Source: Patiria miniata (Eukaryota > Echinodermata > Asteroidea > Valvatida > Asterinidae). From it: a stretch of 64,000 nucleotides of DNA. Shown here piece by piece: positions 1-12,040 of this stretch. Location of the stretch: positions 8,060,927 to 8,124,926 of the forward strand of contig NW_024037063.1 of assembly GCF_015706575.1 (NCBI RefSeq). Reading direction: 5' to 3'. A program made the position numbers and the translations under genes. Under the pieces are notes generated by a model, which was not told where the DNA came from, searched no databases, and saw only the letters and a program-made list of their open reading frames with translations. Numbering within the stretch: position 1 is the stretch's first letter; each line of letters starts with the position of its first letter.

Positions 1-100
1 GAGGATCCTTGCCTATGATAGCTTGTCGAGATGGAGGGGTTCCTCCCGGGCCTATGGGTCTTCGATCTGGAGAGCTACAAACCGATACCGGTTACACCTC

Positions 101-222
101 TATGTTCCGACACCCCTATGTTCCGACTGCACATATTCCTATTCCTAACCCTAACCCTAACCCTAACCCTAACCGGGAGTAAAACAATCTAGGTTGTCGG
201 AACATAGGGGTGTCGGAACATA
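101..222. repeat. Interstitial telomeric repeat inside a perfect 27-bp inverted repeat
   Basis: About five CCCTAA units lie at 144-174, the usual metazoan telomere repeat. They are enclosed by two perfect 27-bp inverted arms, 101-127 and 196-222. Each arm itself holds TATGTTCCGAC twice as a short direct repeat. No gene is visible here. It could be an interstitial telomere scar, a foldback element that captured telomeric DNA, or a subtelomeric unit. The symmetry of the arms is seen directly; the origin is inference. Confidence 0.85.
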
Positions 223-1300
223 AAGCAGTCACCACCGATACCGATAGCGTATCCAGGTTGACCGCCGTCACTGAGAAAAGGGAGGGTGGGGCGGCAGCTA
301 GGCACATTATTGGGAACAGGGGCGGCGGGCGGGGGGGGGGGGAGTACGTCTTCCCCCCCCCCCCCAGGCATGTGCCACCCCGTGTGCACCCGCTCAGAAT
401 TTGGGAAGGCAATAAATGCCGAGCTTATTGTACCCAAAACAAAAAACCTTTTTTTCATAGCGTTGCAGACGTCCACAAAGGAAAAAATAAGACCTTTTGT
501 GTTTGATAGACACAAATTTTAAGACAGTTTTTTTCTCTGGACACCTGGCCTCCGTAAAATCTCATAGGGGGAGAGGAGTGGGGGTTACGGTACCATAATA
601 ACTCAGCGCGGACGACCATGCACACTTTTTCGGGGAGGCCCACGCGCGAAATTCGTTACTAACAGCCGATAGTTGATATATTTTCTTATAAAAAGGGCAC
701 TTGTTCAACATTAAAAATACCCCCCCCCCCTTAAAAAAAAAAGCTGGCTACGCCTCTGGTCATACCGTGGTAATCCAATTAAAGTCAGTGGCCTGCGCGC
801 GCTGTTCCTGTTCAAACAAGTGTTTTATTAATCGTCTGACTAGATTTCTAGTTGATATGCATCAATTGTAAAATTGGGCGATACGGTAATTTTTGACGGC
901 AGTTTTATTATTCATATTGTGTAAAATCGCTTTCAAATAAATTACTGCTGAATTTCACTGGAAAGAGAGACTTTCTAAATCCTGGGCTGTACAAGACAGG
1001 AGAAATAACAGTTTGAAAGCCGATAGGGGGCGCTGCTCAGTGTGAGAACAGGATGAGTCCTGTAGGATCACCCCTAAAATCTTTGTTCGAAATTCATATA
1101 ATGCAAGGACATCGGTAGGCCCCTATGTTTGAAAATCGCTCATCGGGAGTTGTCATCGGGAGTTGAACATTGTAACATCAGGCATTGATTTCACTCAGAT
1201 TCCTTTTCACTTGCAGTTTTCCAACTGGCGGATGTACGGTGCGTTGCGTCTGTTGCTCTTCGACAAAATCCCTTTTTTTCTGTTCATGACTTTTCAACTT
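223..1300. other. Gene-free stretch with homopolymer runs
   Basis: No supported gene. The stretch holds G and C runs at about 330-365 and 720-731. The word GGCTACGCC near 755 resembles the inner part of the hAT ends seen elsewhere in the window, but I could not find its partner end. The open frames at 116-643 lie across the telomeric and homopolymer tracts and look like chance. Confidence 0.5.
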
Positions 1301-1301
1301 T

Positions 1302-1541
1302 ATTGGAATTTTGCGTCGGGGTGATTTAAATCAAATTAAGCTTTGCCCTTCACTGACGTTTAAACACTGTATAACTCAGAGTGTGTTACCTCCCGAGTGA
1401 AAGTTGGAAAAAATCACTCGGGTGGGACTCGAGCCCACGACCTCCTGCTTTCTAATGCAGATGTCTTACCACTCGACCACCGAGCTAACGGGATCGGTTG
1501 GCTGGTTCGAATCTGATGTACATAGCAGCGGGTATCGCATA
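1302..1541 (-). repeat. tRNA-derived SINE unit, left arm of a head-to-head pair
   Basis: The reverse complement of about 1416-1495 reads like a tRNA, with an A-box-like GGTCGAGTGGTAAGAC and a B-box-like GGGCTCGAGTCCC. These are the parts of an internal RNA polymerase III promoter. The anticodon arm is imperfect (the CTGC/GCAG stem would enclose 8 bases), so this is a SINE head and not a working tRNA gene. The flanking body (GGAATTTTGCGTCGGGGTG, CACTGACG) recurs in every copy of the family in the window. Confidence 0.75.
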
Positions 1542-1612
1542 AACTAGTATGAGATGGAATTTTGCGTCGGGGTGATTTAAATCAAATCAAGTTTTGTCCT
1601 TCACCGACGTTT
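1542..1612 (-). repeat. SINE body fragment between the two inverted arms
   Basis: This piece repeats the body of the left unit (compare 1302-1365: GGAATTTTGCGTCGGGGTGA, then a diverged CTTCACCGACGTTTA). It forms the loop between the two inverted SINE arms. Confidence 0.6.
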
Positions 1613-1830
1613 ATGCGGTACCCGCTGCTATGTACATCAGATTCGAACCAGCCAATTGTTAGTTCGGTGGTCGAGTGGTAAGACATCTGCACAAGAAAGT
1701 AGGAGGCCGTGGGTTCGAGTCCCCCCGGGTTATTTTTTCCAACTTTCACTCGGGAGGTAGCACACTGAGTATGCAGTGTTTAAACGTCGGTGAAGGGCAA
1801 AACTTAATTCGATTGTCAACTTTTGTTTTA
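1613..1830 (+). repeat. tRNA-derived SINE unit, right arm of the head-to-head pair
   Basis: This is the inverted counterpart of 1334-1541 over about 200 bases with scattered differences, read by eye. The tRNA-like part sits at about 1660-1735 on + with GGTCGAGTGGTAAGACATC and GGGTTCGAGTCCC. Together the two arms could fold into a very long hairpin. Confidence 0.75.
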
Positions 1831-2085
1831 TTCCAACCTAAAATCCTTTATTTTCTTTTGGACGTCTGCAACCACATAGCTGACAAAAAATAATGTGAGT
1901 TTTTTTCAAGTTTTTTTTTTTGGGGGGGGTGCACATAGATCCACTTTTTTTTTGGCGGTGGAAGTCTCATTCAAAAGCGAATACATTATTTTGTAGGCCC
2001 TATTGCTAGAAAAATAACCAGCAAGTTAGAGAAGGATTCTCTTTTTGGAATCTTTTATATATCAATTCAACTATTCTTGAGATGG

Positions 2086-2160
2086 AATTTGGGTCGGGGT
2101 AATAATGATATTTTAATATTAGCTTTTGCCCTCCACCGACGTATAAACACTGAATACTCA
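2086..2160 (-). repeat. SINE body fragment
   Basis: ATGGAATTTGGGTCGGGGTA at the start and TTTTGCCCTCCACCGACGT further on match the body of the SINE family at 1302 and 61270. The tRNA-like head is absent here. The 118-codon open frame that starts at 2077 runs through this fragment and is probably not a gene. Confidence 0.55.
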
Positions 2161-5100
2161 GTTCAAAGGAGATCCATACGGGAAAAGATTTACTACCCAA
2201 AATTCTTTCAGAACTTGCTGATGATCGCAAGGAACACAAACACGCCCCTTTCTCTCATCAATAGTTGCATCCGGAACCTCCGGAAGCACGGGAAACTGAA
2301 GAATGTCGGGTCTGTCAAAAGATGGAAGTGGGAAACCAAAACTCTTGAATGTGTAACGTTAATTAAAGATATAATGTCCAAGCGTCTTTTATGTTCCTTC
2401 TTATTATCATTCATTGCTATTTTGCCCTTTTAATTGCTACTTTTGAATGATACATCAAAGAGAGAGGTGGCCTCCAAAAAGGAAGTGGGCGGGGACGCTA
2501 AACATGTTTGTTGTTTTCGTCTTAGGGTAAAGGCTTCATTCCCCGCGCTGATTTTCCAGTATCATCCCAAACAAATAGATTGCTTTTCTAAATTGCTGTT
2601 TTACATGGGTTATTCAATTTTCAATAGGACGTCGACTGAAAAATAATCGGCCCATGTTTAGTTGTTGAATTATTATTAGTTTTGTCGCGGGGTAGGCTGG
2701 TTCCCGCCCCACAATCAGTACATATGTACGGACCTGTAGCCAGTCTGCTGGCAAAGCGCATCTGTTTGTTTGTGCCCCCCAAACAAGAAACCTAATTAAT
2801 GTAGGCTTACGCATTTAAAATGATTCATCCCTATATCAGGATCGATAATGTAGCTGTCGGTAGCGCAATGTGGGAATGTAAATTCCACACCCCTTACCTA
2901 TAAAAAGTACATCAAATTAACAACATTCCCATTTTGCCCAGGGCAATAGCCCTGTAACCTAATGACGTCACGCTTTGTTTATGTGTGCTCGTTCTTATTT
3001 TAGCAAATTGAGGAGAGTCACAAGCTCCTAAAAGAAAGCGCACATGTAAACAAAGCATGGTGCCATGTTGTCTCAGGTCTATGTAACAGTTGTACGCATT
3101 AGCTCCATGATTAATGTAACAGCCAATTTACCGGCTAGGGATGAATCTTCCCCTTATACATTTGGCCACTTTACTTCTCTTTCTCTCTAAATATTCCCCG
3201 AAAACAAAACCATGGCAACTATAATACTTTTCTGGGTTTTTTTTTATTAATATATTTATTTTTTTAATATTCTATCCTAATTTAATCAAGTATTTTCCAC
3301 CACCAACAAAATGAAATACAATAGAACAAATAAGGGGCTCTTGAACCCCAACATGTGTTTGAGTTTGAGTATCCCAAGTCCATCAATTAAATTAACATAA
3401 AACTTACATAAGCAAAAGTAGCCATCTCAAGTGTAGATTCATTCAATCATTCATTCTTTATTATTGTTACCATATCTCAAAAACAAAATTAACATTAGAA
3501 TGTCAATCTCCATTCCCCATTGAATTAATTAGATGTACGAATTCGCTTTTACATTCTGTTTTTAATCTAAAGATACATATCCAACCAAAACAAAGCCATA
3601 ATGCGAAATTAAAAAATGTTAACAACACAACACAAGAACACAATGTTTACTCATTCGTAGATATACAAGTCATGCACAAGTAACATAATTTAGACACAAC
3701 TAAAGAATATCCTCAACACAGTAAGTTTGCCTTAAGAGCAACGTTTTACAAATGACACCAACGTCATTTATACACATGACAATATGATATTACAAAAATG
3801 TACATGAAATCCAAGGGCCTACTCAGATTTTCAATACCAAGGTTGGTTTAATAAAAAAAAAAATAATGTACATACAATATTCAGTTTCATAAACTTACAA
3901 GACAAAATTAAGCATTCAGTTTGTACAAATAATGCTTTGTGCGAAGAAATACGTAAAGAACATGGAATGAGACCAAAATGCTTACTTTGGTGTTTGATTT
4001 CTTTCGTTCCATTTATAGTTTAAAGTAATTATGTCCGTTTTAAACACATGCAAAAGTAACAGATACTTTCAATTATACAGAACATCCTCAACAGTATATA
4101 AAGTTTGCCTTACGAGCTGTAGTTTGACAAATTGAGCGTTACGTAGTGGGATTGCACTTGTTCTTCAAGTAAGATGCTTGACAGAAAGAGAGCCATAATG
4201 ACAGAAAGAATATGAACACAGGGTAAAGGAACAATACCTTTTGTGATACATATACATGTATGTTGAACTGACCACAGGACGAAAAGTGGTATCCACTTTG
4301 AACATCAAGGACATGCAGCTACATTTAACCTAATCAAAGCCACAAAGAAAACATATAAACAATTGTAAGTACCAATTGTTTAGTTCATTGGGTTGTTTGT
4401 TTTCTCTTGTTTCAATACAACTTCATCAATTACAAGATCTAAAGTTAAACAAAATTTGAAGGAATTATACCACATGTAACCACAATTGAAATAGGTTTCT
4501 CACTAAGAGGCATATAACATTTCCCAGTTAATTTAACACTTATATCATGCAAATTCCCTAGACAATTTAAATGTTAAATTTCGTTCATGAACATCGTCAA
4601 ACACATTTTTAAATTCCTTTTTAAAAATCCACCAGTTGAATTCATTTACGGCGCCGTATGCCTACAATTCAAATGTATATCATTCTAAATCGGCCTAACT
4701 TCGGAACATTCCTCTCCTTGATCGAGTCCCAAAACGAGTGACAAGAAAACGCAGAGAAATCAACAGTATTAAGGATGTCAGTGGCTGTATTTAAATGACA
4801 AAGCACTTCAAATTTGCTTTTTCAATACAACCCCAATCGCTTCATCTACAAGTGTAATCATACAACACTTTAATAAGATGTACTTGTGGATATTTGAAAT
4901 TGAAACTAAGAACTGAGCGCGACGATTTTCTGGAATGAGATCAGAGCATACTTTGAGTTATATTATTCCTTCCTCTATGGTCAAGTAACCTAACCGAAAG
5001 AAACCTACATGACTGTATTACAGAACATGTACACAAACCTTCTAGTTAGAATGCTTAGATCCAATCTTTGATGTGATCCTGACCAACTGCTCGCAAGCAA

Positions 5101-6600
5101 CCTTTTCATATACTGATATATTCTTCTAACCCCAGAAAATCTTTTGGGAAGGGTGAATAATTTTCATATTTCCCAAAAATGGCTAGTGCATAATATGTTT
5201 TATAATGACATGCTATCATTGTTGAAACATCTTCCACATAGTTTTAATAGGGTCAGTGTGCCAGTAAGTCACTTTGTGAATGTAAAGCTTCTGAATACTG
5301 AAGTTTGGCAAGACTACTTGATGACTTGATGGTATAGTGGTAGCCATTTCGGATCTCTCAGAAATAATTATTCATACAGTCACTTATATGATTTAGAAAA
5401 TGTTTTGTAAGTAAGGATATGTAAAGAGAATCCCCAAAATGTACTTTAAAAAAGGGTACCAAAAAATGCATAAATATATGGCACGGTGGCCACCTGGGAT
5501 TTATGCAAATAAGAAACCATTTCAAACCAACGTTAAGGATTCACCCCTTCCTAAATATGCTTTGAACCAGTCGGTCAAAATGCCACCCATACATCACCCG
5601 ACTATACCAAGTTATTTTGAGCAACTGTATCACACAAAATAACTGTGTAGTCATCGGTAATCTAGCCCATAAATAAACTTTTAATGAACAACTAAACTTA
5701 GCATGTCTTGTACGATTTGACTGTGGCAGTTGATTTTGATGGCTTCTCTGATGCGGTGTGGGTGCCAGTGGGTGATGGGGGTGATTGAGTCTTGCGTGGT
5801 TCCCGTTGAAGAGTCGTAAACTTTGTGTATAGCCTACGTTTGATGATGACCGACTTGCCAATCTCTTCTCTCCCGTATTGTTTACCTCGAGTCTCTTGGT
5901 GAGGTTCTGCCAGTTTCTCTCTGCAGGAAATAAAGAAGACTAGCTTGCGTGTCTGTAGCTGGGCTAGATGAGACCTCGACGAATCAATTTTGTCAAATTC
6001 AGGAGATTGTATGAGCCTTGTTATTATCACTCTCTATATCCATCAGTGAGCATTTAGGCGCCCAGAACAGGTGATCAGAATGATGCAGACTGCCACAGCC
6101 GCGGTTGAACCTTCTGTGCCATGGTCTACCTTACGTGCATGTAACATAGCAGAGTATGGAAGAACAGGACTGATGATCATGAAGTGCTCCATACAAGTCG
6201 ACATTCAGTTTAAGGAAGGCTTGCACAAGGAAGGCAGCAAATGAAACCCAAAAAGTGACACATATCCGGCTACTGCAACACGAAGACAGGGATATCCTCA
6301 CAGCCATTGCTGCCAATGACTCTCCAATAGGTGCTGAAGTTGGAATTTCAAAATAAGCACATGACCTTCAATCCAGAGTAGTGAATGAGTGGGTCAAGTT
6401 GAATGCTGTTCACAGGTCCCACATCTTATGTCAATCATCCACCAAGTCCTTGATTGTGTGGAGAAAAAGAGTAAAAAAACGGAATAACAACAAAACAAAC
6501 AGCGAAACTACTCATTCAGCAGATGGGTACACAATAAACCTCACCAATGTGAAAGCATCTCAAAAGACCCTCTGAAAGAAAAGAGATAGAATAAAAACCA
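2161..6600. other. AT-rich gene-free stretch
   Basis: I see no exon, RNA gene or bounded mobile element that I can support. From 3200 to 5500 the sequence is strongly AT-rich with many T and A runs. From 5700 to 6320 base composition is more even and short frames occur on both strands, but none has convincing splice borders or a recognisable domain. Confidence 0.5.
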
Positions 6601-6635
6601 TATCCCATGTCAAAATTATCTGATATTGTCCAGCC

Positions 6636-6735
6636 AACAAACCTCCAATATATTTCCATTTTTACAACAAGTACTGATGTCCAACTTGCCATCTCAAACT
6701 CCAAAGATATCCCCAAGGTCTACCTCCACGTTAAC
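6636..6735. repeat. Direct repeat of about 96 bp, copy 1
   Basis: The block from AACCTCCAATATATTTCCA to TCTACCTCCACGTTAAC recurs about 600 bases downstream with only a few differences. It has no recognisable coding meaning. It may be a local segmental duplication or two pieces of an unknown dispersed repeat. Confidence 0.75.
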
Positions 6736-7238
6736 TGGGAAGAAACAAAAAGTGTTAGTGAAATGTCAAAACTCTGCATCTTTGAACCCTCAACGAAGAC
6801 GAACGGAACTGAAACAAGGGGTGAACACAGTGGGCCCGGACAAATATGGAGACGAAACAAACAGACAGACATGAACAGAACGGAACAAAACAGCCGGCAA
6901 CCCCACCACACACACTTTCACAACGGTTTTCCTGGAGCTTAGACCTGCAAAGAGGACATATCTCCATCCCAAGCTGGAGATATGATCCCAATTTCATACC
7001 AAAGACCCAGGCGGGGTAACTTCCACCGCAGGTGACACAAGTTTCACCTCCCCCTACCCCCAGCCCTTCCCTCCCCGATAGACGTCACACGAAAAAAGGT
7101 TACAGGTACTTAACTAAACTCGATGAAAACCGGCGTCTTCTCTCTTCGCAGCATTCAAAAGCTCCCTGTGGCAAAAAAAGGAGCAAGTATACATTGTAAA
7201 TTCAATATCGACATTTTCTGACATCACGTCCTGTCATC

Positions 7239-7337
7239 AAACCTCCAATACATTTCCATTTTATCAACAAGTACTGTATGTCCAACTTGCCATCTCAAAC
7301 TCCAAAGATATACCCCAAGGTCTACCTCCACGTTAAA
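7239..7337. repeat. Direct repeat of about 96 bp, copy 2
   Basis: Second copy of the block at 6636-6735, in the same orientation (AACCTCCAATACATTTCCA to CTACCTCCACGTTAA). The sequence between the two copies is not repeated. Confidence 0.75.
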
Positions 7338-8973
7338 ATCCATGCAGCAAGCCCATTCAAATACAAGGAAGCGCATCAAAACAGAGATGTTTTGCAAAGA
7401 GCAACATTTACTCATTTACCTGTGGGAGATGAATGCTCCACTTGGAAGACCTTACATCTATCATTACCTCTTCCTCCCTTGGCCTCCCATGCCATAAGAA
7501 CCACGGCATGTGCACTAGGTGCCAGACTGGGACCTTGAGTGAAGGAAAACATGCAAAACAAATTCAGTCCAATTTTGCACACTTTTTAGCTGACACAATT
7601 CTCCAAATATTTCGTGAGGCAATGACAAGATCAACAGCCAAGTTTGAAGTCTAAATATTTTTTTTAAAATTTCTTTAACATTTTGCACCTGCGAATAAAG
7701 CCAATTCACTTTAATTTGAAGCCTTAGACTATAGACTGGTACATGTCCAAGATTTTCTAAAGATTGGCCTTTCAGAAGTCTGGTGGTATGACTATAGATA
7801 ATTCTTTTGGCACAGTTGATTGATGCAGTTTTAAATGAGTGTCCCAAAGTTGTGAACTAGCGTATTCATGCCTTTCAAACCTAAACCTACGGAACATTTT
7901 CGAACAAGTGGGTTTGCTAATACTTTTGGTCATGGTGGTAAAATGCCACCTGTTCTTAAATGTTTGTGCCCAAAACTAGCCCAACAAATAGGCACACATG
8001 GTGCAGACCATTAAGCTTCCATAGACCTCATGCAGTGACAGCCTAATTACGCGCACTTCTCAAAATCATTAGAAATACTGATGAGAACGCTCCAAGATAT
8101 TTGAGACACACATCAAATTAAAGCTTGTTTCATCATCTTTCATTTTCCTTGCAATTTCTTTTGGGGGGGGGGGGTATCCAATGCCTTTTTCGAGAAAATT
8201 CCATCCAAAGATGATCACCCCTAAAAGCAGGCCTGATGCCCATCGCCATTTTGAAAACGGACGCCAACGCTCTATTGCAAAACAGTGCCACTTCAGTTAG
8301 GGCCTAATTTCATCCACATTTCACATTGATATATACGAGCTCACAGTTCTCTGCGTGGCTTTTATCGTTCTTTTTTACAAATCCTTAAGTTCACGGCCCT
8401 AAAAATGCTCTAATACCGGAGAATTTGAGGGCATGCAAATCATGATTTGGCCGGCATATGCAATTTTGGGCCTATTTACTGATCTGCACCAATGGTTCAA
8501 TGGACTTCCTCACAATACGGAAGTCCAGTAATTTTGAGCCACTTTTTTATGGGGCTGGCCCAAACATGAAGGCCTAAACAGAATTTCGGTAATCCTTATC
8601 TTTAAGGACACCCTAATTTTTAAGAGTTCTTTTCAAAACTGACTTTTGCAGATGACTATCCAGCACCAAAGTGACTTTTGCAGGCTGAAGCAGTCTTTTT
8701 CTTCAGATAAATTAATGTTAGTTGTAATTTTGAAAGCACTTTTAAAGAAAATGTGACTTTCCTACCGTTTTTTGCAGTTCGCCATCTTGCTTTTTTAATA
8801 TATTTTCTGTTTGTCATCGTCGTCTTTAACCCCTCATAAATCAAAACCCTGCCCCCTTTCTTCAAAATTAAACCTGCTGATATTCAAGAAGGTATCATTG
8901 CCAACTGTTCGAATGTGTCAAGAAATATCAGAATGTCTTTTTTGAGTGACTTTAGTCAGTTGTTTTGGTGAGT
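7338..8973. other. Gene-free stretch
   Basis: No supported gene or bounded element. There is a G run at 8163-8174. Frames at 7278-7847 lack splice context and domain signals. Confidence 0.45.
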
Positions 8974-8981
8974 CTTTTAAC

Positions 8982-9295
8982 CAAGGGCGGATCCAGGGGG
9001 GGGGGGGGCCAAAGGGGGCCATGGCCCTCCCAAAAACGAAACCAATTTTTTTATATTTTTATGTGACATCGCAATAAAGGCAGGCAATGAGTACACCACC
9101 ATCTTTTCCTCGAAAAAAAAATTGGTTAAAGTGGTCAGAAATTGCCTCAGATCGCACCACAGAGCATCTAGAATCCAAAAATAATTTCGGGGCCCTTAAG
9201 CGGGCCCCGAACCCCACGCCGTAATTTTTTGAACCACTTTTTGGGGACCAAAATTTTTTTTGGCCCCCCAAAATTGTGTTCTGGATCCGCCCTTG
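8982..9295. mobile_element. hAT-type MITE with 8-bp target duplication CTTTTAAC
   Basis: The ends are inverted repeats, CAAGGGCGGATCCAG and CTGGATCCGCCCTTG. They are flanked by an exact 8-bp duplication CTTTTAAC at 8974-8981 and 9296-9303. An 8-bp duplication and CARGG-type ends are the mark of the hAT superfamily. At 314 bp with no transposase it is non-autonomous. Related inner pieces occur at 50450-50505 (inverted) and near 57335-57358. Confidence 0.9.
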
Positions 9296-9303
9296 CTTTT
9301 AAC

Positions 9304-11260
9304 CTTATATAGCAACGGGGTCCTAAAGGTAAAGATTACCAGAATTTCTGCTCATAGCTGCATGGATTCTCCTACAGTGCAGTTCAAAATGTTTTTTTTT
9401 TAAATAAAACATTGATGTTACATGTATTTGGTTTACAATGTCCAAAGCAGAAAGATAGGATCCAGACGCCACTTCTGAGTTGTGTAAAAAGTCTATGGAG
9501 AGTCGAGTGCATTTTCAAAGTATTTTCCAACAAAATACATTGGAAATGTTTTTCAGCCCCAGATTCAGGCCTTTTTAACATTTTTGCAATGACATGTATT
9601 TTAACCGCGTTTAGAAAATTCTGAGTGATGCTCGTTGAAAAAGTTGTTACATTTTTTTAATTTAACAACTTTTCATATTATCACCGGTTCAACATTCGGT
9701 GTTAAGGATACTGAGCAAAGGCGAAATAACACAGAGAGAAATAGAAAATAATTGGAGCAATACTCGACCCTATAGCTGCGCAAAGCTTTGGTCAATTTAT
9801 CATTACCAGGATCAGGAGAGGGGTTCATCGGGTCCAGTGCACCCCCCCCCCCCCCCCCACCACCACCACATACACACTCCTTGTCTGCTGGGCACCCATA
9901 CGTGTTTGGATTTTGGGAGCTTTCTTTTAGATCTTTTACTTTGAACGAGTGCCCAAAATGCACAGTATATAATCCAGGTTTTGGGAGGGGCGGGGGGGGG
10001 GGCAAACCAACATTTCTGAAATCTTTGGCCTGCTTTTTTTTAGTTCATGGTTAACATGATAAAAAGCGGTTGAGATTATTTCTTCCAAAATAGCAACTGT
10101 GTGTTACTGGCGCTTTAGTTTCCTTAATTAAGTCAGAAAAAAGGAACGAAAAGCAAGAAAAGATAAAATGTCAACAGGAGACAAAACACCGTTACATATA
10201 CAAAATGAAGTTTCTCCCGCCATAGAATAAAATATAGACCTAACATGTTTCAAATAGATGAGGCGAAAATATTCACAATGTCCCATAGGCCCATAGGCTC
10301 AACCAAAGGCCCATAGTCAGTAACACACTTTTAAAACTTCACAATTGGCATTGTACGGCGCAAGCGAATTCAGTGAGGCAAGAAACATCTTTTTGTCGCG
10401 TCGTTCCAACATACTATAGGTTACCAGCCTAAGTCAGCAAACAACCAATTCACTACAAGCTAGACCTCATCACACCGGCGTCGCTAGGGGTGGGGTCTTA
10501 GGGTGTCACCTCCCCCCCCCCCCCCCCCCCCCCTGGCTGCGTGGCCAAATCGTCGTCCTGCTGTCCGCGCGCGAGTGGCAAACTCGACTATTCGTGATGA
10601 ATCTTAGGTCAGGCCAACCTCGTCCCCAGGGTGTCGAGCAGTACGCGCCCACCACTACCTGCTCTCTCACCCTGGTATTGGATCATTTGCATGTGCAAGA
10701 TTTTTGTACACGTATGCAAATGAGGAACAGTCAGGTGCCTGGATATGCGTTACACATTAGCGTTTGTTTTTGTATGCGGTGTTTGAAATCAAACTGTTAC
10801 GATCTTATCGAGACAACATGCAGTATCATATTTCATATTAATATGAGCAAATTGGAAAGGGGGGGCGGCCCCCATGCCCCCCGTGGCTACGCCACTGCTT
10901 ATGAGGCGTCGGACTTATGAGGCGTCGGACTTATGATACGGCCCCGAACATTTGAACAACTTGTTCATGGAGCTCAAACTCTATATAGGCCTAGAACACA
11001 AACCATCTAAATTTTGCATTATCGGACAGCCGTTTGTGTTTCAAATGTTACAGTAAATTTGGAATTTGATTTGTGACAGGAATCAAAACTGAAATGCTTG
11101 ATATTTTTAATCTCCTTTTGTTTTATCGTTCTCATGGTGCACCTCAAACTGAATACATGTTGTTTCTCAAATGTACGTGCATAAAAGCACCTACAAGTGG
11201 AACAAAAAGTTAATAATAAAACTCCTATACACAGCCTTTTCAGCACAGGATCAGGAACCC
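9304..11260. other. Gene-free stretch with C and G tracts
   Basis: No supported gene. Long C runs lie at 9841-9858 and 10512-10533, and a G run at about 9990-10001. A possible old hAT-like insertion spans about 10473-10897: its left end is CACCGGCGTCGCTAGGGG and its right end CCGTGGCTACGCCACTG, but I found no target duplication. Just after it, a 17-bp word (TTATGAGGCGTCGGACT) occurs twice in tandem at 10899-10931. Confidence 0.45.
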
Positions 11261-11268
11261 GCACTCAC

Positions 11269-11308
11269 CACCATTATTGCTGTCAATTCTTTCCTTCACT
11301 TTTTTCCT
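11269..11308 (-). CDS. Possible 40-nt internal exon, minus strand
   Basis: On the minus strand an AG acceptor precedes 11308 and a GTGAGT donor follows 11269. One frame is open and strongly basic (RKKVKERIDSNNG). It lies downstream of the candidate first exon at 11805-11862 on the same strand. Direct joining to that exon gives a stop, so at least one exon between them would be needed, or this is not an exon of that gene. Weak call. Confidence 0.25.
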
Positions 11309-11804
11309 CTGAATTCAATTAAGAGATCCATGTTTGCTCATTAGTGAATGTGTTGTCTCAGGCACAAGGGCTTGTTTGCATAGAGTGAAACGAGCCGGAC
11401 GTATATCTTTCACTGTCCGACTGCCGGTGCCGTATTCCTGGTTGACCTTCCAAATCTACAACACCGTCTGCTCTGTTTTGACGCAACTCCAGCAGGGGTG
11501 AAATAGGTAATTAGATTTTCTTTATACATAATTAGATTTTCTTTATACAACATTTTCACGGGTCTTTTCATGTTTTAATTTATGTTACAGTATAATCAAC
11601 ACATTATATTAAAACACTGATTTCTTACAAGAAACGGTTGTGAAGAAAGTGAAGACTGTGAAGTCATTTTGATTAGCCGTTGATGATGCTGCAATGAAAG
11701 TCTATGGTTGGGGAGTACATGTAGTTTCAATCGATGCATAGACGCGCTCATGTAAACTGGTAGGTTTAGATGACGGACCATGACAACGTCATGTATACTC
11801 ATAC

Positions 11805-11862
11805 CGGAGCCTCCAAAGGGGTCCTGATCCTCGTCCGTGTAAGATTTTTGCACGAATGACAT
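11805..11862 (-). CDS. Probable first coding exon of an unrecognised minus-strand gene
   Basis: Reading the minus strand from 11862, an ATG opens MSFVQKSYTDEDQDPFGGS and runs straight into a good GTATGAGT donor at 11804, leaving phase 1. The acidic, Phe/Gly/Pro-containing N-terminus (DEDQDPFGG) looks like the disordered start of a cytoplasmic protein; DPF-type motifs are known adaptor-binding signals in trafficking proteins, but that link is only suggestive here. Later exons would lie at lower coordinates and I could not chain them reliably. The gene would be divergent from the fibrinogen-related gene that starts 1.2 kb away. I do not recognise the family. Confidence 0.45.
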
Positions 11863-12040
11863 ATCTATTTCGTTTCTGATTAATAAAAATGTTTAAAGGG
11901 GATGATGGTTAGATCGCAGTAGATTTTGCCAGCAATGCCGTCTCCCGTGAGGGAGAATTTGTGTGCGATGATTAAATTCAGTGCATGGCATGGTGGATAC
12001 TCCATCATACTACCACCATGCATGCTCCCTAATACAGTGC

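Noticed and set aside
116-643. Several overlapping open frames on both strands near the left end
   Set aside because: They run through telomeric and homopolymer tracts, have Pro/Gly-rich low-complexity translations and overlap each other on both strands.
1416-1495. A tRNA gene on the minus strand
   Set aside because: The anticodon arm does not form a normal 5-bp stem with a 7-base loop, and the unit recurs with a common body, so it is a SINE head.
2077-2433. 118-codon + strand frame
   Set aside because: Its first part is SINE body sequence, and there is no domain or splice support.
5541-7847. A multi-exon gene in the 5.5-7.8 kb stretch
   Set aside because: Open frames exist on both strands, but none chains with consistent splice phases, and a 96-bp non-coding duplication lies in the middle.
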